Assembly: GCF_008123515.1 (NCBI RefSeq)
Contig: NZ_VSSR01000038.1
Coordinates: 1 to 64,000 of the forward strand
Length of the DNA stretch: 64,000 nt
Reading direction: 5' to 3'
DNA from: Bradyrhizobium cytisi
GTDB lineage: Bacteria; Pseudomonadota; Alphaproteobacteria; Rhizobiales; Xanthobacteraceae
In this document: positions 8,920 to 17,303 of the stretch, one piece after another
Layout: each line of letters opens with the position of its first letter
Numbering within the stretch: the first letter of the stretch is position 1
Notes under the pieces: model-generated
Told to the model about the DNA's origin: nothing
Database searches by the model: none
Seen by the model: only the letters and a program-made list of their open reading frames with translations
Program-made: the position numbers and the translations under genes

Positions 8920-9294
8920 GAATGGAAGAAAATCCCAGCTCAGTTCGCTGTCTGATCGGACCAGCGCGCTACGCCACTATCCCGCGGCCCTCATCGGACG
9001 GTTACCGGAGTGCCCACCCGAACTCAAGTAGGCCCTCTACTCAGTAGGCCCTTTACTCACAAGTTGAGCGCTGCCGCCTGCGACGTCTGCTATGCCCTTA
9101 GCAGCGGCGCAAAACGCCATATGGCCGGAAGGCGGAGTCGGGCCAACAGCGGTCATGGCACGCTTGGCTTTAGAGTGCAATTAATGGTTATGCTTCAAAG
9201 ATTAAGGTCAACTGGGCGTCGTGTTGAGCCGCTGAATTTTCCTTAGGTTCGACGAGCGCTTGTCTCCCCTTTGAACCAAAGTGAGGAGTTCGCC
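8920..9294 (+). other. IS66 right end and upstream region of the DUF1254 gene
   Basis: Up to 9005 this is the untranslated right end of the IS66 element; relics of the lost TnpC tail (EWKKIPAQFA) follow the premature stop. From 9006 to 9294 no gene is recognised. A ribosome-binding sequence GTGAGGAG at 9281-9288 serves the next gene. The direct repeat TAGGCCCT(C/T)TACTCA occurs twice at 9030-9060. Confidence 0.6.
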
Positions 9295-10740
9295 ATGAAA
9301 TCGACCCGACGATCATTCGTAAACGGCGCGGCTGCAGCCAGTTTGGCATTCACAGTCCTCAACGGAATGTCCCTGCCTGCAAACGCACAAGCAGTCACTC
9401 CTGAGGAAGCGCGGCAAATCGCCGAGGGCGCATATATCTACGGCTATTCGCTCATCACGACCAATGTCACCCGGGTTCAGATGAGCAATGTGCCAAAGGT
9501 TGAAGGGCTTACGGCGCCGACCGGACAGTTCATCAACATTCCGCGCTATCCGCCGGCCGATTATCGTGGCGTTTCGGCGCCAAATGCGGACACACTTTAT
9601 TCTCTGGGTTGGCTCGACCTCACTGAACCGCAGGTGTTCAGTCACCCAGATATGGGCAATCGTTTCTATTTGTTCGAGCTGACCGACCTTTGGATGTCGG
9701 ACTCCGAGTCATCGCCGAGCAAACGCACGGCTGACGGCAAGGCCGCCAACTACCTGTTCACCGGGCCTGGCTGGAAGGGCGAGGTACCGGCAGGCATGAC
9801 GCAGTTTCCCATGGCGACGCGCTACATGGTTATTCTGGGCCGAACTTATGCCGATGGCACCGAACAGGATTACAAGGCAGTAAACGAGTTGCAGGCACAG
9901 TACAAGATCACGCCGCTTTCTTCATGGGGCAAGCCGTATACACCTGTCGCGCCGCCGGTCAATCCAAACCCCGGCTTCAGCATGACCGACAAGCCGCAAC
10001 CGGTCATCATAGCTATGGGAACAGAGGGGTATTTCAATCTCATGGCGAAGCTAATGGGTGGGGATGCACCGCCAGCGGCGGGAGATGGCCCCATCCTCGC
10101 GAGCATGGCGAAGATCGGTATCGTACCCGGCAAGCCGTTTGAGATGAGCAAGCTCGATCCCGCTGTGCAAGCTGCACTGAAAGACATTCCGCAATCAGCC
10201 CTGAAGAAAATCGAAGACAACAAGGCAGCCTTGGGCGGGATCATGGATGGCTGGGTCGTGACAAAGGGACTAGGTACCTACGGCTCCGACAGCTACATGA
10301 AGCGCGCTGTGGTGGCGGCATTCGGTTGGCCCGCCAACCAGCAGCGGGATGCGGTCTATCCCTACACGGAGACTGATTCGACGGGACAGAAGCTGACGGG
10401 CGCAAACAAGTACACCTTGACCTTCGCCAAGGACGCGACGCCGCCGGTCAACGGCTTCTGGTCGATCACCATGTACATGATCGACCAGGGCTGGTGGTTC
10501 GTTCCCAACCCGCTGAACAAATTTACCGCCAGCCTGCGCGACAATCCAAAGTTCAATGCCGATGGTTCGCTGACGCTTTACTTCCAGAATGAATCGCCGG
10601 GTAAGGACAAAGAGGCGAACTGGCTTCCGGCTCCGAAGGGCGAGTTCATTCCGATGCTGAGGATGTACTGGCCGAAGAATGAGTCGCCTTCGATCCTGAA
10701 CGGCTCGTGGAAGCCCCCGGCGGTGCAAAAAGCGAGCTAA
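9295..10740 (+). CDS. Exported DUF1254/DUF1214 protein
   Basis: A 481-residue periplasmic protein with the two-domain layout DUF1254 (about residues 35-160, with EGAYIYGYSLI and SAPNADTLYSLGWLDL) and DUF1214 in the last third (VNGFWSITMYMIDQGWWFVPN, LYFQNESP). The biochemical role of the family is unknown. The leader TRRSFVNGAAAASLAF, followed by an ANAQA cleavage-like site, is a twin-arginine signal. ATG 9295 is preferred to TTG 9271 because of the GTGAGGAG site seven bases upstream. A terminator follows. A broken relative lies at 13984-14539, so this part of the island once held two such genes. Confidence 0.85.
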   Translation: MKSTRRSFVNGAAAASLAFTVLNGMSLPANAQAVTPEEARQIAEGAYIYGYSLITTNVTRVQMSNVPKVEGLTAPTGQFINIPRYPPADYRGVSAPNADTLYSLGWLDLTEPQVFSHPDMGNRFYLFELTDLWMSDSESSPSKRTADGKAANYLFTGPGWKGEVPAGMTQFPMATRYMVILGRTYADGTEQDYKAVNELQAQYKITPLSSWGKPYTPVAPPVNPNPGFSMTDKPQPVIIAMGTEGYFNLMAKLMGGDAPPAAGDGPILASMAKIGIVPGKPFEMSKLDPAVQAALKDIPQSALKKIEDNKAALGGIMDGWVVTKGLGTYGSDSYMKRAVVAAFGWPANQQRDAVYPYTETDSTGQKLTGANKYTLTFAKDATPPVNGFWSITMYMIDQGWWFVPNPLNKFTASLRDNPKFNADGSLTLYFQNESPGKDKEANWLPAPKGEFIPMLRMYWPKNESPSILNGSWKPPAVQKAS

Positions 10741-10759
10741 ACTTATACCGCGCCGGCGC

Positions 10760-10780
10760 AAACGCACCGGTGCGTTTTTT
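10760..10780 (+). terminator. Rho-independent terminator after the DUF1254 gene
   Basis: A perfect hairpin AAACGCACCGGTGCGTTT followed by further Ts lies 20 bases after the stop codon at 10740. The stem is self-complementary throughout with a run of T at its 3' side, the classical intrinsic terminator form. Confidence 0.85.
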
Positions 10781-10956
10781 CCCAACTGCGCAGTTAAATC
10801 GGAGACAAGTTCAACGTCCGAGTTGGGTCAAAACGCGAAAAACTCAACGTGAGAAAATCTGGTCCGCCATGCCTCGGTGAGCGGACCTCGTGGGGGATGC
10901 CGCCACTTCGCCAGGGGCAATTGCAGACATTAGACAGCGGCGCAGGATCGGATTTC

Positions 10957-12088
10957 TCAACGGCTGAAAGCCGTAGCTTGCTTGTTCCTAGTATTTTCTG
11001 ACGACGGGCTTTGTTGTCGGAGGCGCTCCGGGCGCGGGGGGGGAGAAATTGAGAAGGTAACCCAGGTATTCCAGCCCGATGGTCGGTTTTCTGCGGCGAA
11101 CTCTGCGTAAGCCTTCAGATTGAGATAGCCCTGCATGTCGCCGACCGGAAAAAGGAAACCGATCTGGGGACCGACGCCAGCTACCTGGGACTGGAAGCAA
11201 CCGACGCGGTCCCCTGCACCGCTATCGCAACCCAGTCCCTTGTAGACATAGCCCACGAGGCCGACCATGACCTGCTTCGACAAGAACTGCGATGCACCCC
11301 AGTCGAAGTGCATGTCAACGCCGCTTTGATACTGCGTGGCAGTGTTTTTGAAATTATAGGTGAAGCCAAGCACGCCGGAGAATTCGTGACCAGTCTGCGG
11401 ATTGAAATAGGTGTAGCCGCCGCCGGCGTCGATCGCTCCGTGTCCGATGCCCAGGTTCGACAAACGATCGGATTGGTAAGCGCCGACAGGGATGTCACCC
11501 GTGATGTAGGTCATGTAGTTGTGGACGCCGGCGTTCCAGCGGCGCCAGATCCCCAAAGCCCCACGTCGTGTCGCTGATCGCGTCGGACCGCGCGAAGGGA
11601 ACATTGCCGAACGGCGTCGCGATCACACCGGACAAGGTCCCCGCCAGGCTGGTGCCGACGACGCCATAGGCTGCCAGGAGGGACATTGACGCCTGGCCGC
11701 CGAGCACCGGCGTTGCAAATACATAACTCGGAAGCACAAGGCCAAGATCGCCGGTGGCATTGACATTCAAATTCAGATTCGCGTTTACGTTGAGGTTGGC
11801 CGGAACCCTGCCGAGCGTGAACTCACGCGCCCGCGCGACGTCGTCGCCGGCAGATACGGAGGTGTGGTAGTAGATATTTGCCAGGGACCAACCCGGCTGC
11901 TGCGGCGTGGCCGCGAGGCTTCCGAAGAGGCCGGGGATCCAGAAACTGATGCCGTTTTCGTCGGCGAAGGCAGACGGGGCAGAAAGCAATAGAGTGGACG
12001 TCAGGAGGCCTGCAGAAATAACTCTGCGTCGATGTGCTGGGATTGGCCGCGCACCTTTAGCCGAGGCCAGTGCAATTCTCGCCGTCAT
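10957..12088 (-). pseudogene. Outer-membrane channel of the phenol-MetA/SphA type, frameshifted
   Basis: Two minus-strand frames together make one protein of the 'MetA-pathway of phenol degradation' outer-membrane family, beta-barrel channels for hydrophobic compounds. The first frame (start ATG 12088, MTARIALAS) has a signal peptide ending SAPSAFAD, then ENGISFWIPGLFGSLAA, and reaches TTWGFGDLAPL. The second frame continues with RWNAGVHNYMTYITGDIPVG and runs through GYTYFNPQTGHEFSGVLG to the barrel end NTWVTFSI. The break is at about 11540-11555. The first part contains the low-complexity stretch NVNANLNLNVNA. Either a disabled gene or a sequencing error would explain it; the many neighbouring wrecks favour the former. 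Confidence 0.78.
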
Positions 12089-12337
12089 AGCCGTCCCCGC
12101 AGGATGTGTCGCCTCCAAATACAACTCGGCGATACTGTAACCCTGGAGCAAGCAGGACTGGTATGTAAAATTCGCTCAGGATTGATTTGCCAGAAAAAGG
12201 TGAAAACTGCGACGAAAGAGCAACAGCCTCGCCGGCGCGGCCTCCTGGCCCATGCTCCGACGCAGCGGCGCCATCGCGTTCTCGCGGACCGAAGTCCATC
12301 CAGCGGCGACTGCGCTGTTGATGTTCACGGAAACGGC

Positions 12338-12637
12338 AATCCGCTTCCCATGCCCTTCATGGTCGTGCTGATTTTCTGGCTGACCATGATCTTCGTGAGC
12401 TTTGGCCTGTTTGCCCAGCCCAGCGTAACCGTCGCCGGCCTGCTCGTCGCCTTCGCGCCGTCGGCCGCCGGAGCGATCTACCTTGTCCTGGAGCTCGGCC
12501 AGCCATTCGCAGGCCTGATGCAGATCTCGAGCGCACCGCTTCGCCAGGCGCTTTCGCCGCTGAGCCTTTGGCCATCGACCAGGGGCGGTTCAGCTACTTG
12601 GCTTGCTTGGCGAACTGCAGGCAGGTCAGCAAGCTGA
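12338..12637 (+). pseudogene. C-terminal fragment of a DUF4239 (bestrophin-like) membrane protein
   Basis: From about 12338 the frame reads NPLPMPFMVVLIFWLTMIFV, with two hydrophobic membrane segments, then LELGQPFAGLMQISSAPLRQ. This matches the end of DUF4239 proteins, a family of four-helix membrane proteins of unknown function. Nothing upstream in this or other frames continues it, and it loses family resemblance after about 12565. It is therefore a decayed remnant. It overlaps the 3' end of the minus-strand gene at 12594. Confidence 0.55.
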
Positions 12638-12896
12638 CATAGCTTCGCGTGATGTTTTCCATCCCGGCGCAGCTTACTCGGCTCGAGCTGGTAAATGTTG
12701 ACCACTGGCTTTCGAGCTGGCGCTGCGCGTCCTGCTCGTCGCTTATGCACCGCTTGACCGGCTGGTCCTCGGACATGCCAGCCGCCGCACTGGCAGTGGC
12801 CTTGCAGCTACCTCCGATGTCGAATTTCGGGACCGTATCGGCCGCCGCGACGACCAATTGCGAGCTCAGAATTATCAGCGAAATCGAGAGAAGCAT
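12594..12896 (-). CDS. Small exported protein of unknown function
   Basis: A 100-residue protein with an N-terminal signal peptide (MLLSISLIILSSQLVVAAAD). The mature part has four cysteines (SCKAT, KRCISDEQDA, SCAGMEN, LTCLQFA) spaced as in small periplasmic proteins common in Bradyrhizobium and relatives. ATG 12896 is chosen because AGGAGA lies seven bases upstream; an upstream GTG-type start at 12923 has no such site. Function is not known. Confidence 0.68.
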   Translation of the reverse strand: MLLSISLIILSSQLVVAAADTVPKFDIGGSCKATASAAAGMSEDQPVKRCISDEQDAQRQLESQWSTFTSSSRVSCAGMENITRSYVSLLTCLQFAKQAK

Positions 12897-12953
12897 CTGC
12901 AATCTCCTACTCACCAGTGCCAAGGCAGTAATGGCGCCCCGAAGAACCTGCCC

Positions 12954-13229
12954 TCATCGAACAGATTCGACCTTCGCGGCCATATCGGGGGCGCGTCCGA
13001 TCCGGTATGTCCCGTTGCTGCATTTCAGTGTCCAGACGGCGTAGTCCGGCCTGGAGCGCTTTTTGTCCCTCACCGCCCCAAGCAGCTTGTCGCATGCGAA
13101 CCCCTGCATACGTATCTGCGCGGCCAGCGCCTCCTCCGGATTGTCGGCCCCCGCAAGCGGCTGCGCCTGCGCAACCGGGCTGAAAAGAATAACGACGGCC
13201 AGCATCATCGGTCCAAGCGATCTACCCAT
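12954..13229 (-). CDS. Small exported protein of unknown function
   Basis: A 91-residue protein starting MGRSLGPMMLAVVILF, with a signal peptide ending VAQAQ. The mature part has QIRMQGFACDK and SRPDYAVWTLKCSNGTYRIG and ends PDMAAKVESVR. The two cysteines (FACDK, LKCSN) could pair. The ribosome site AGAAGGA precedes ATG 13229. I recognise the pattern from Rhizobiales genomes but no function is assigned. It is the gene upstream of the 12594-12896 gene on the same strand. Confidence 0.7.
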   Translation of the reverse strand: MGRSLGPMMLAVVILFSPVAQAQPLAGADNPEEALAAQIRMQGFACDKLLGAVRDKKRSRPDYAVWTLKCSNGTYRIGRAPDMAAKVESVR

Positions 13230-13983
13230 GATGTCGTCCTTCTCGCCGTCCCTACCGCTCGCATGGCCAAGCCCCGTCCGACCATTGTTCAATCTGGTCG
13301 CGCGAGGCCTACTTGGTCACTATTCGCCGCAAATGGCTTGAGATCAATTCGAGCTGTTTGCAGCCCCCTCAACTCATCTTCTTCGCCAACGGAAGCTTCC
13401 AAGAACTGTCGATGATCAAGGGATCGTTTTCGCTCGGCCAGTACAGCCGCATCATCAGGACGAAATCGCCGCAAGGGGCCGAAAAACCTCAGCTACCTTA
13501 ACGAGTATTACCCTAGCACGGAACGCAAGCGCCAGCCATGGCTATTATGCGCCTCCACGTCCATGTGGCCCGTCCGCAACATTCCGGCTGGTGCGAGGGG
13601 TCGAAACGGGCCAATCAAACGACTTCCCGCTGCGGCCCGTCTGTCATGATGTCGATTTTCCAGGAATTTCGTGCGGCACGACGGAGGACCAGGTCCGTCG
13701 GCTACTCGCTGAGATCTTCCATCTCCACCTGATCGCCGCTTCGATTTCACAGTCTCAGACGAGTGATTTGGTCTCTCGTCATCGGGCGTCTCCGCATTGT
13801 CATACAGCGAAAACCCATCTCGGACACAGCGTCCGATCAAACCTCTGCCGTTTTGGCATAGCCAACCATCGCAACCCGCGGTAGTGTCCACGCATTCGGT
13901 TCAGGCTTAAAAAACGGAGACGATATTGTGAAGCTCCTTCTTAGGCGCCTTGCAGTCACTGCCCCGAGTCGTCCTGGGCCAAC
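13230..13983. other. No recognisable gene
   Basis: Open frames here are short and overlap each other on both strands without family resemblance, ribosome sites or consistent codon use. The stretch separates a small exported protein from a broken DUF1254 gene and is probably decayed DNA of the island. Confidence 0.5.
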
Positions 13984-14539
13984 ATGCTTTGGGAAGGCGG
14001 CGCCAACTTCGAAACGCCGCCGCCGATGATCACCAAAGAGGGCCTCTTCAAACCCTTGCCGCCGACAGGAGCGCGAACGCTCGACTCAAAGACCACGTTC
14101 TACTACGCCTATACGCTGGACTCGCCCGGCATGATCATGCGGCTTCCCCGCGTTGGCTCGCAGTATCTCATGGGCTTTCTGGACGCCAATAAGAACCCGT
14201 TCGGCGGCAAGACGTACAAGCTGATGCTGCCGAAAGGGATTCCCGCGGCTGCGTTCTGGTCGTTCACGATATACGACAATCAGTCGCGCTCGATGCTCGA
14301 TACGCCGCAACGCTATCCGCGCGCCGGCAGCCAAAGCTATTCCTCGCCCGCCGCCGAAGCGGACGCCGACGGCTCCCACTGTCTTCTTCGCTTCCACCCA
14401 ACCGGCGGACGTGAAACGCGGCAACTGGATCCAGACCATGCCGGGCAAGGGCTGGTTCACGCTGCTTCGCCTCTACAGCCCGCTCGAACCTTTTTTCACG
14501 AAGGAGTGGCGGCTAAGCGAGATCGAGTTGGCCAGATGA
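13984..14539 (+). pseudogene. C-terminal fragment of a second DUF1254/DUF1214 protein
   Basis: The frame from about 13978 (ANMLWEGGANFETPPPMITK) follows the DUF1254/DUF1214 pattern: YYAYTLDSPGMIMRLPRVGS, then IPAAAFWSFTIYDNQSRSML and DTPQRYPRAGSQSY. Near 14370-14377 the frame shifts. In the next frame the expected end continues as TVFFASTQPADVKRGNWIQT and GKGWFTLLRLYSPLEPFF, down to WRLSEIELAR and a TGA at 14537-14539. The N-terminal half and signal peptide are absent. It is a relic, related to but distinct from the intact protein at 9295-10740. Confidence 0.75.
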
Positions 14540-14691
14540 GGCAATACCCTTCGCGACGCAATCTCGCGCCTACTTGGGCATAGCCGACATCGGCCGACAG
14601 TTCTGATATATAATGCGCTGCGCTTTGAGCAGGGGGCGCTGCAAAGGCATGCAGCGATGTCCATCGGACGACGCGTCTGGAGTGGCGAGTG

Positions 14692-14931
14692 ATGTCGAGA
14701 AAATTACCGCTCTGGCTTCGTTTCTTCGCGCTCGTTGGCTTGGTCATCTTTGCAACAGGCGCAGGTCTCCTTGCCTATCGCTACTACGCTCGCCCGGTCA
14801 CGCTGACCGTGGCGGTCGGCTCGATCGACGGCGAGGCAGCCAAGGCAATGTCGGCGATGGCGAGCGAACTCATTCCGCGGCAACGTCGGCCCGACGCAGT
14901 TCAACACTGCTCGGGACATCCGCAAGAATGA
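14692..14931 (+). pseudogene. N-terminal fragment of a TAXI-family solute receptor
   Basis: The frame starts MSRKLPLWLRFFALVGLVIF, a single membrane anchor, followed by RPVTLTVAVGSIDGEAAKAM. This resembles the start of TAXI-type TRAP-transporter solute receptors. Homology stops after about residue 65 (ELIP) and the rest is unrelated sequence, so the gene has been cut. No remainder is found downstream. Confidence 0.55.
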
Positions 14932-15396
14932 CTACGTCTCGGTGATCGAGCGAGTTTGACCGTCGTCGACGAAGCGCCCCCATACGTCGCCAGAATGAGC
15001 GAATTGAAACCTAGCCATCTCGTCCAGTGCTTTGACTTTACGTTGTGGATGTTGGTCGTCCCTGCACCGCGACCGCTTCCCCATTGCGCAGCTTCGAGAT
15101 GAAGGCGACGACTTCCTCGTAGGGCATGGTAGCATGGTGGCCGCGAGCTGGCTTGGAGGGCCTTGGCAGAAGGTGGTCAAGATGGCCGCGCTACCTAGCC
15201 GGATTGTCGTCGCGTCGAGTCCCTTGGCTTTGGCCGCGTCGAGAACCTTCTCAATTCGGCCCAGCACCCGGGAGGCGGTCTCGGACTTCTTGAGCCAGAT
15301 CGGTTTGAGCACGGCCAGCACGTCGTCGGTATTGATGGTATCTATCCGCTTTCCGGATCCCCGTGCGATCTTGAGCGGATCGGCCGCGAGACCCAT
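14932..15396 (-). pseudogene. P4-type integrase fragment, frameshifted
   Basis: The minus-strand frame contains INTDDVLAVLKPIWLKKSET followed by ASRVLGRIEKVLDAAKAKG, which is the core-binding domain of P4-like tyrosine recombinases. The next stretch changes frame: a parallel frame continues ATMPYEEVVAFISKLRNGEA, the expected start of the catalytic domain. The Arg...His-x-x-Arg...Tyr part is absent. It is a remnant of an integrase unrelated in type to the two intact ones at 20988-23127, so more than one integrative element has used this region. Confidence 0.7.
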
Positions 15397-15535
15397 TCCG
15401 ATGTCAGAAAGCAGGAAGAAGACTCCCGCAGGGGTAGAAGCTCGGCCCTTCTGGGCCGAGAGTGGTCACGGTAGCTGAAGGCTTACTTTGATCGCCGCCG
15501 CGCACGCATCGAGGCGTTGCCAGAATCGCGGTGCA

Positions 15536-15917
15536 TCATATGGCTTCGGGCCACAGGCGTTCTTTCAGGCGGGATCCCACTTCTTCTGCTGCGGCGCGAG
15601 CATCAGCATTAATTACGCCGATATGATCGCGACCATCCCACCGCGAGGCGTAGCCATTACATAATCGCTCGAGAAGCGGCTCAAGCTCTTTCGCGAGCTT
15701 GATCGCTGTGATCCGATTGGTCAAAGGGTCGATTCTCCACCGGAGGGAGTGTCCAAGCGTGACGTACATCGGCTCCGGTGTTAAAATCCCAACACGTGAA
15801 GGTGACCACGCGATCCTCAAGATCGAGTTCGATGTAAGCAGGAAGAGGAAGCTCCCCGAGCCGTTGAAACGATAGTGGATATTTCGAGCCCCTTTTGGGA
15901 GCTAGGATTGTAAGCAT
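15536..15917 (-). pseudogene. Hypothetical gene, frameshifted
   Basis: ATG 15917 is preceded by AGGAG and opens MLTILAPKRGSKYPLSFQRL, going on to YIELDLEDRVVTFTCWDFNT. At about 15775 the reading moves to another frame, which continues EPMYVTLGHSLRWRIDPLTN and ends SRLKERLWPEAI at 15536. Together they make about 125 residues. I do not recognise a family. The continuity of composition across the frame change and the good ribosome site suggest a single former gene. Confidence 0.5.
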
Positions 15918-16936
15918 GGGCTTCTCCTAGTGCTAACCGCACGTGCTGGGCGGCGCAGGTTGCAGCGTGCCGCGCTCCTGGGACATCAGAGCGTTGCATC
16001 TCCAACCACCCCAAGTAGGGGTCTGAACGAGCGGAAGGAGGAGGCCGCTCGTCGACATAGGCCAATGTTGCAGATCCAAACTATCAAAGAGATAGCACGG
16101 CGATACAATTCTTCAGCGCAAACATAGTTAATCACGAACCGACATCACGGCAACCAATGCCCAGTCACCCGTCAGCGAGCCGTTCCCAGCACCTAACAGG
16201 CAATTCCGTCGCGTCGCGTGATCGCTAAGCCATCCGGCAGCGCTCCTGCGGCCCTCAAATCCCTGAGATCTCAAGGATGCTCGAACGATGATCGAGCAGG
16301 CTGTTCCGTCTTGGGGCGGCTAGCACGCGCAAGTTCCGCGAGCACGGGGAAGATGCTTCCCGACGACTACCGGGGGCCGCAGCCGCGCTAAGTCATCGAG
16401 ATTCCGTCCGGGAATGTCGCGGCTGCAGGCAACTGTAGCAGGTGGCCGACGGGCGGGCGACTTGCTGCAGCGGAGCCGGCTGGCGAGGTCATGGACGAAC
16501 GTGACCGGCGGGTGACGCAGCACAGCCATGTAGACGTCCCGCTTCGCCTTGCAACTAATCGACAGTCGGGGAGGGCTCGAGTGACTCACCAATCGCCCAC
16601 ATGCGTGCGTTCCAGCGCTCACACAGGAGGCGATCGGCACGCTTGACCAATGCTTCGCCTTCAGCGGGAGCCACTGCGCTGCCAGAATGATGGTCACCGC
16701 GCGTGCCTTGCCGAGCTCCTTGCCGAGGGCCTTCGGTCCCACCAGAGAGCGGCCGCGGATGATGCCTCGGAGCCAGGCAGGACGCGGGTCATCATTTCAG
16801 ACAGGCTCCAAGGCTGGCCAGTGACTGTCTTGCTCATAGTGGCCGTTCCGGCTTTGGCAGGTGTTGTTCGGCAAGCGTGGTCCGACCTCTTCCAGATGGC
16901 GTGTTGGCATACAGGCGGACGGCGCCCGCCACCTGG
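15918..16936. other. No convincing gene
   Basis: Only overlapping short frames occur. One minus-strand frame (16320-16742) has a Cys-rich stretch with RDVYMAVLRHPPVTFVHDLA and SRLRCSK. This recalls zinc-ribbon proteins of rhizobia but has no plausible start or intact end, so it could be a remnant. Otherwise nothing is supported. Confidence 0.4.
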
Positions 16937-17155
16937 CTACTTCTTCTCGTCTTTCGGCGCCGGTGCACCGTCCTTCTCTCTTTTGACATTGCCCTTGGTC
17001 GCACTCATCCCGGTGGTATCCATCGCGCCATTCTCTTTGGCACCCTGAGTTATTCCAGGTTTTTCCATGCCGGTCTGTGGCGCAGGGCCGGTGTTTTGAG
17101 CAAGAGCCGAACCCCACAGCAGCGTAACAGCGGCGACTGTGATCAAACCTTTCAT
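16937..17155 (-). CDS. Small exported lysine/proline-rich protein
   Basis: A 72-residue protein starting MKGLITVAAVTLLWGSALAQ, a signal peptide with an ALAQ cleavage site. It is followed by a polar, presumably disordered chain rich in G, P, T and K (NTGPAPQTGMEKPG and so on) ending KDEKK. Similar short exported proteins are common in Bradyrhizobium; no function is known. ATG 17155 has GGAG eight bases upstream. It is downstream of the AAA+ gene on the same strand. Confidence 0.7.
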   Translation of the reverse strand: MKGLITVAAVTLLWGSALAQNTGPAPQTGMEKPGITQGAKENGAMDTTGMSATKGNVKREKDGAPAPKDEKK

Positions 17156-17303
17156 GGATTTTCTCCATCGATGGCCGTGAACAACTCGAGACTGAAAGCG
17201 CTGTTCCGGAATTGTGACCGTCCGCGATACCGCGCCGTTCAAATATCCTTGCGGTGGCCGCAGCATTGGCGGCCTTGTCCTCCGTCGCGCTGTTCCACCA
17301 GGA

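Larger units (their letters stand above)
2239..9005 (+). mobile_element. IS66-family element carrying two nested insertions
   Basis: The left end GTAAGCCTCCGGTGGAGGCC (2239-2258 after removing the inner insertion) pairs with the right end, whose complement is GTAACCGTCCGATGAGGGCC (ending 9005): 15 of 20 positions agree. Inside are tnpA, tnpB and tnpC in the usual order. Subtracting the IS50-like insertion (1,527 bp plus 9) and the IS21-like insertion (2,644 bp plus 7) gives about 2,580 bp, a normal IS66 size. No 8-bp target duplication is visible at its ends, so one flank has probably been rearranged. tnpB is cut and tnpC is frameshifted, so this copy is dead. Confidence 0.85.

Noticed and set aside
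9006..9013. 8-bp target duplication of the second IS66
   Set aside because: The flanks TGCTTACC (before 2239) and CGGAGTGC (after 9005) do not match.
16320..16742. Cys-rich minus-strand frame recalling zinc-ribbon proteins
   Set aside because: No start with a ribosome site, odd composition at both ends and no intact domain; kept only as a possible remnant.
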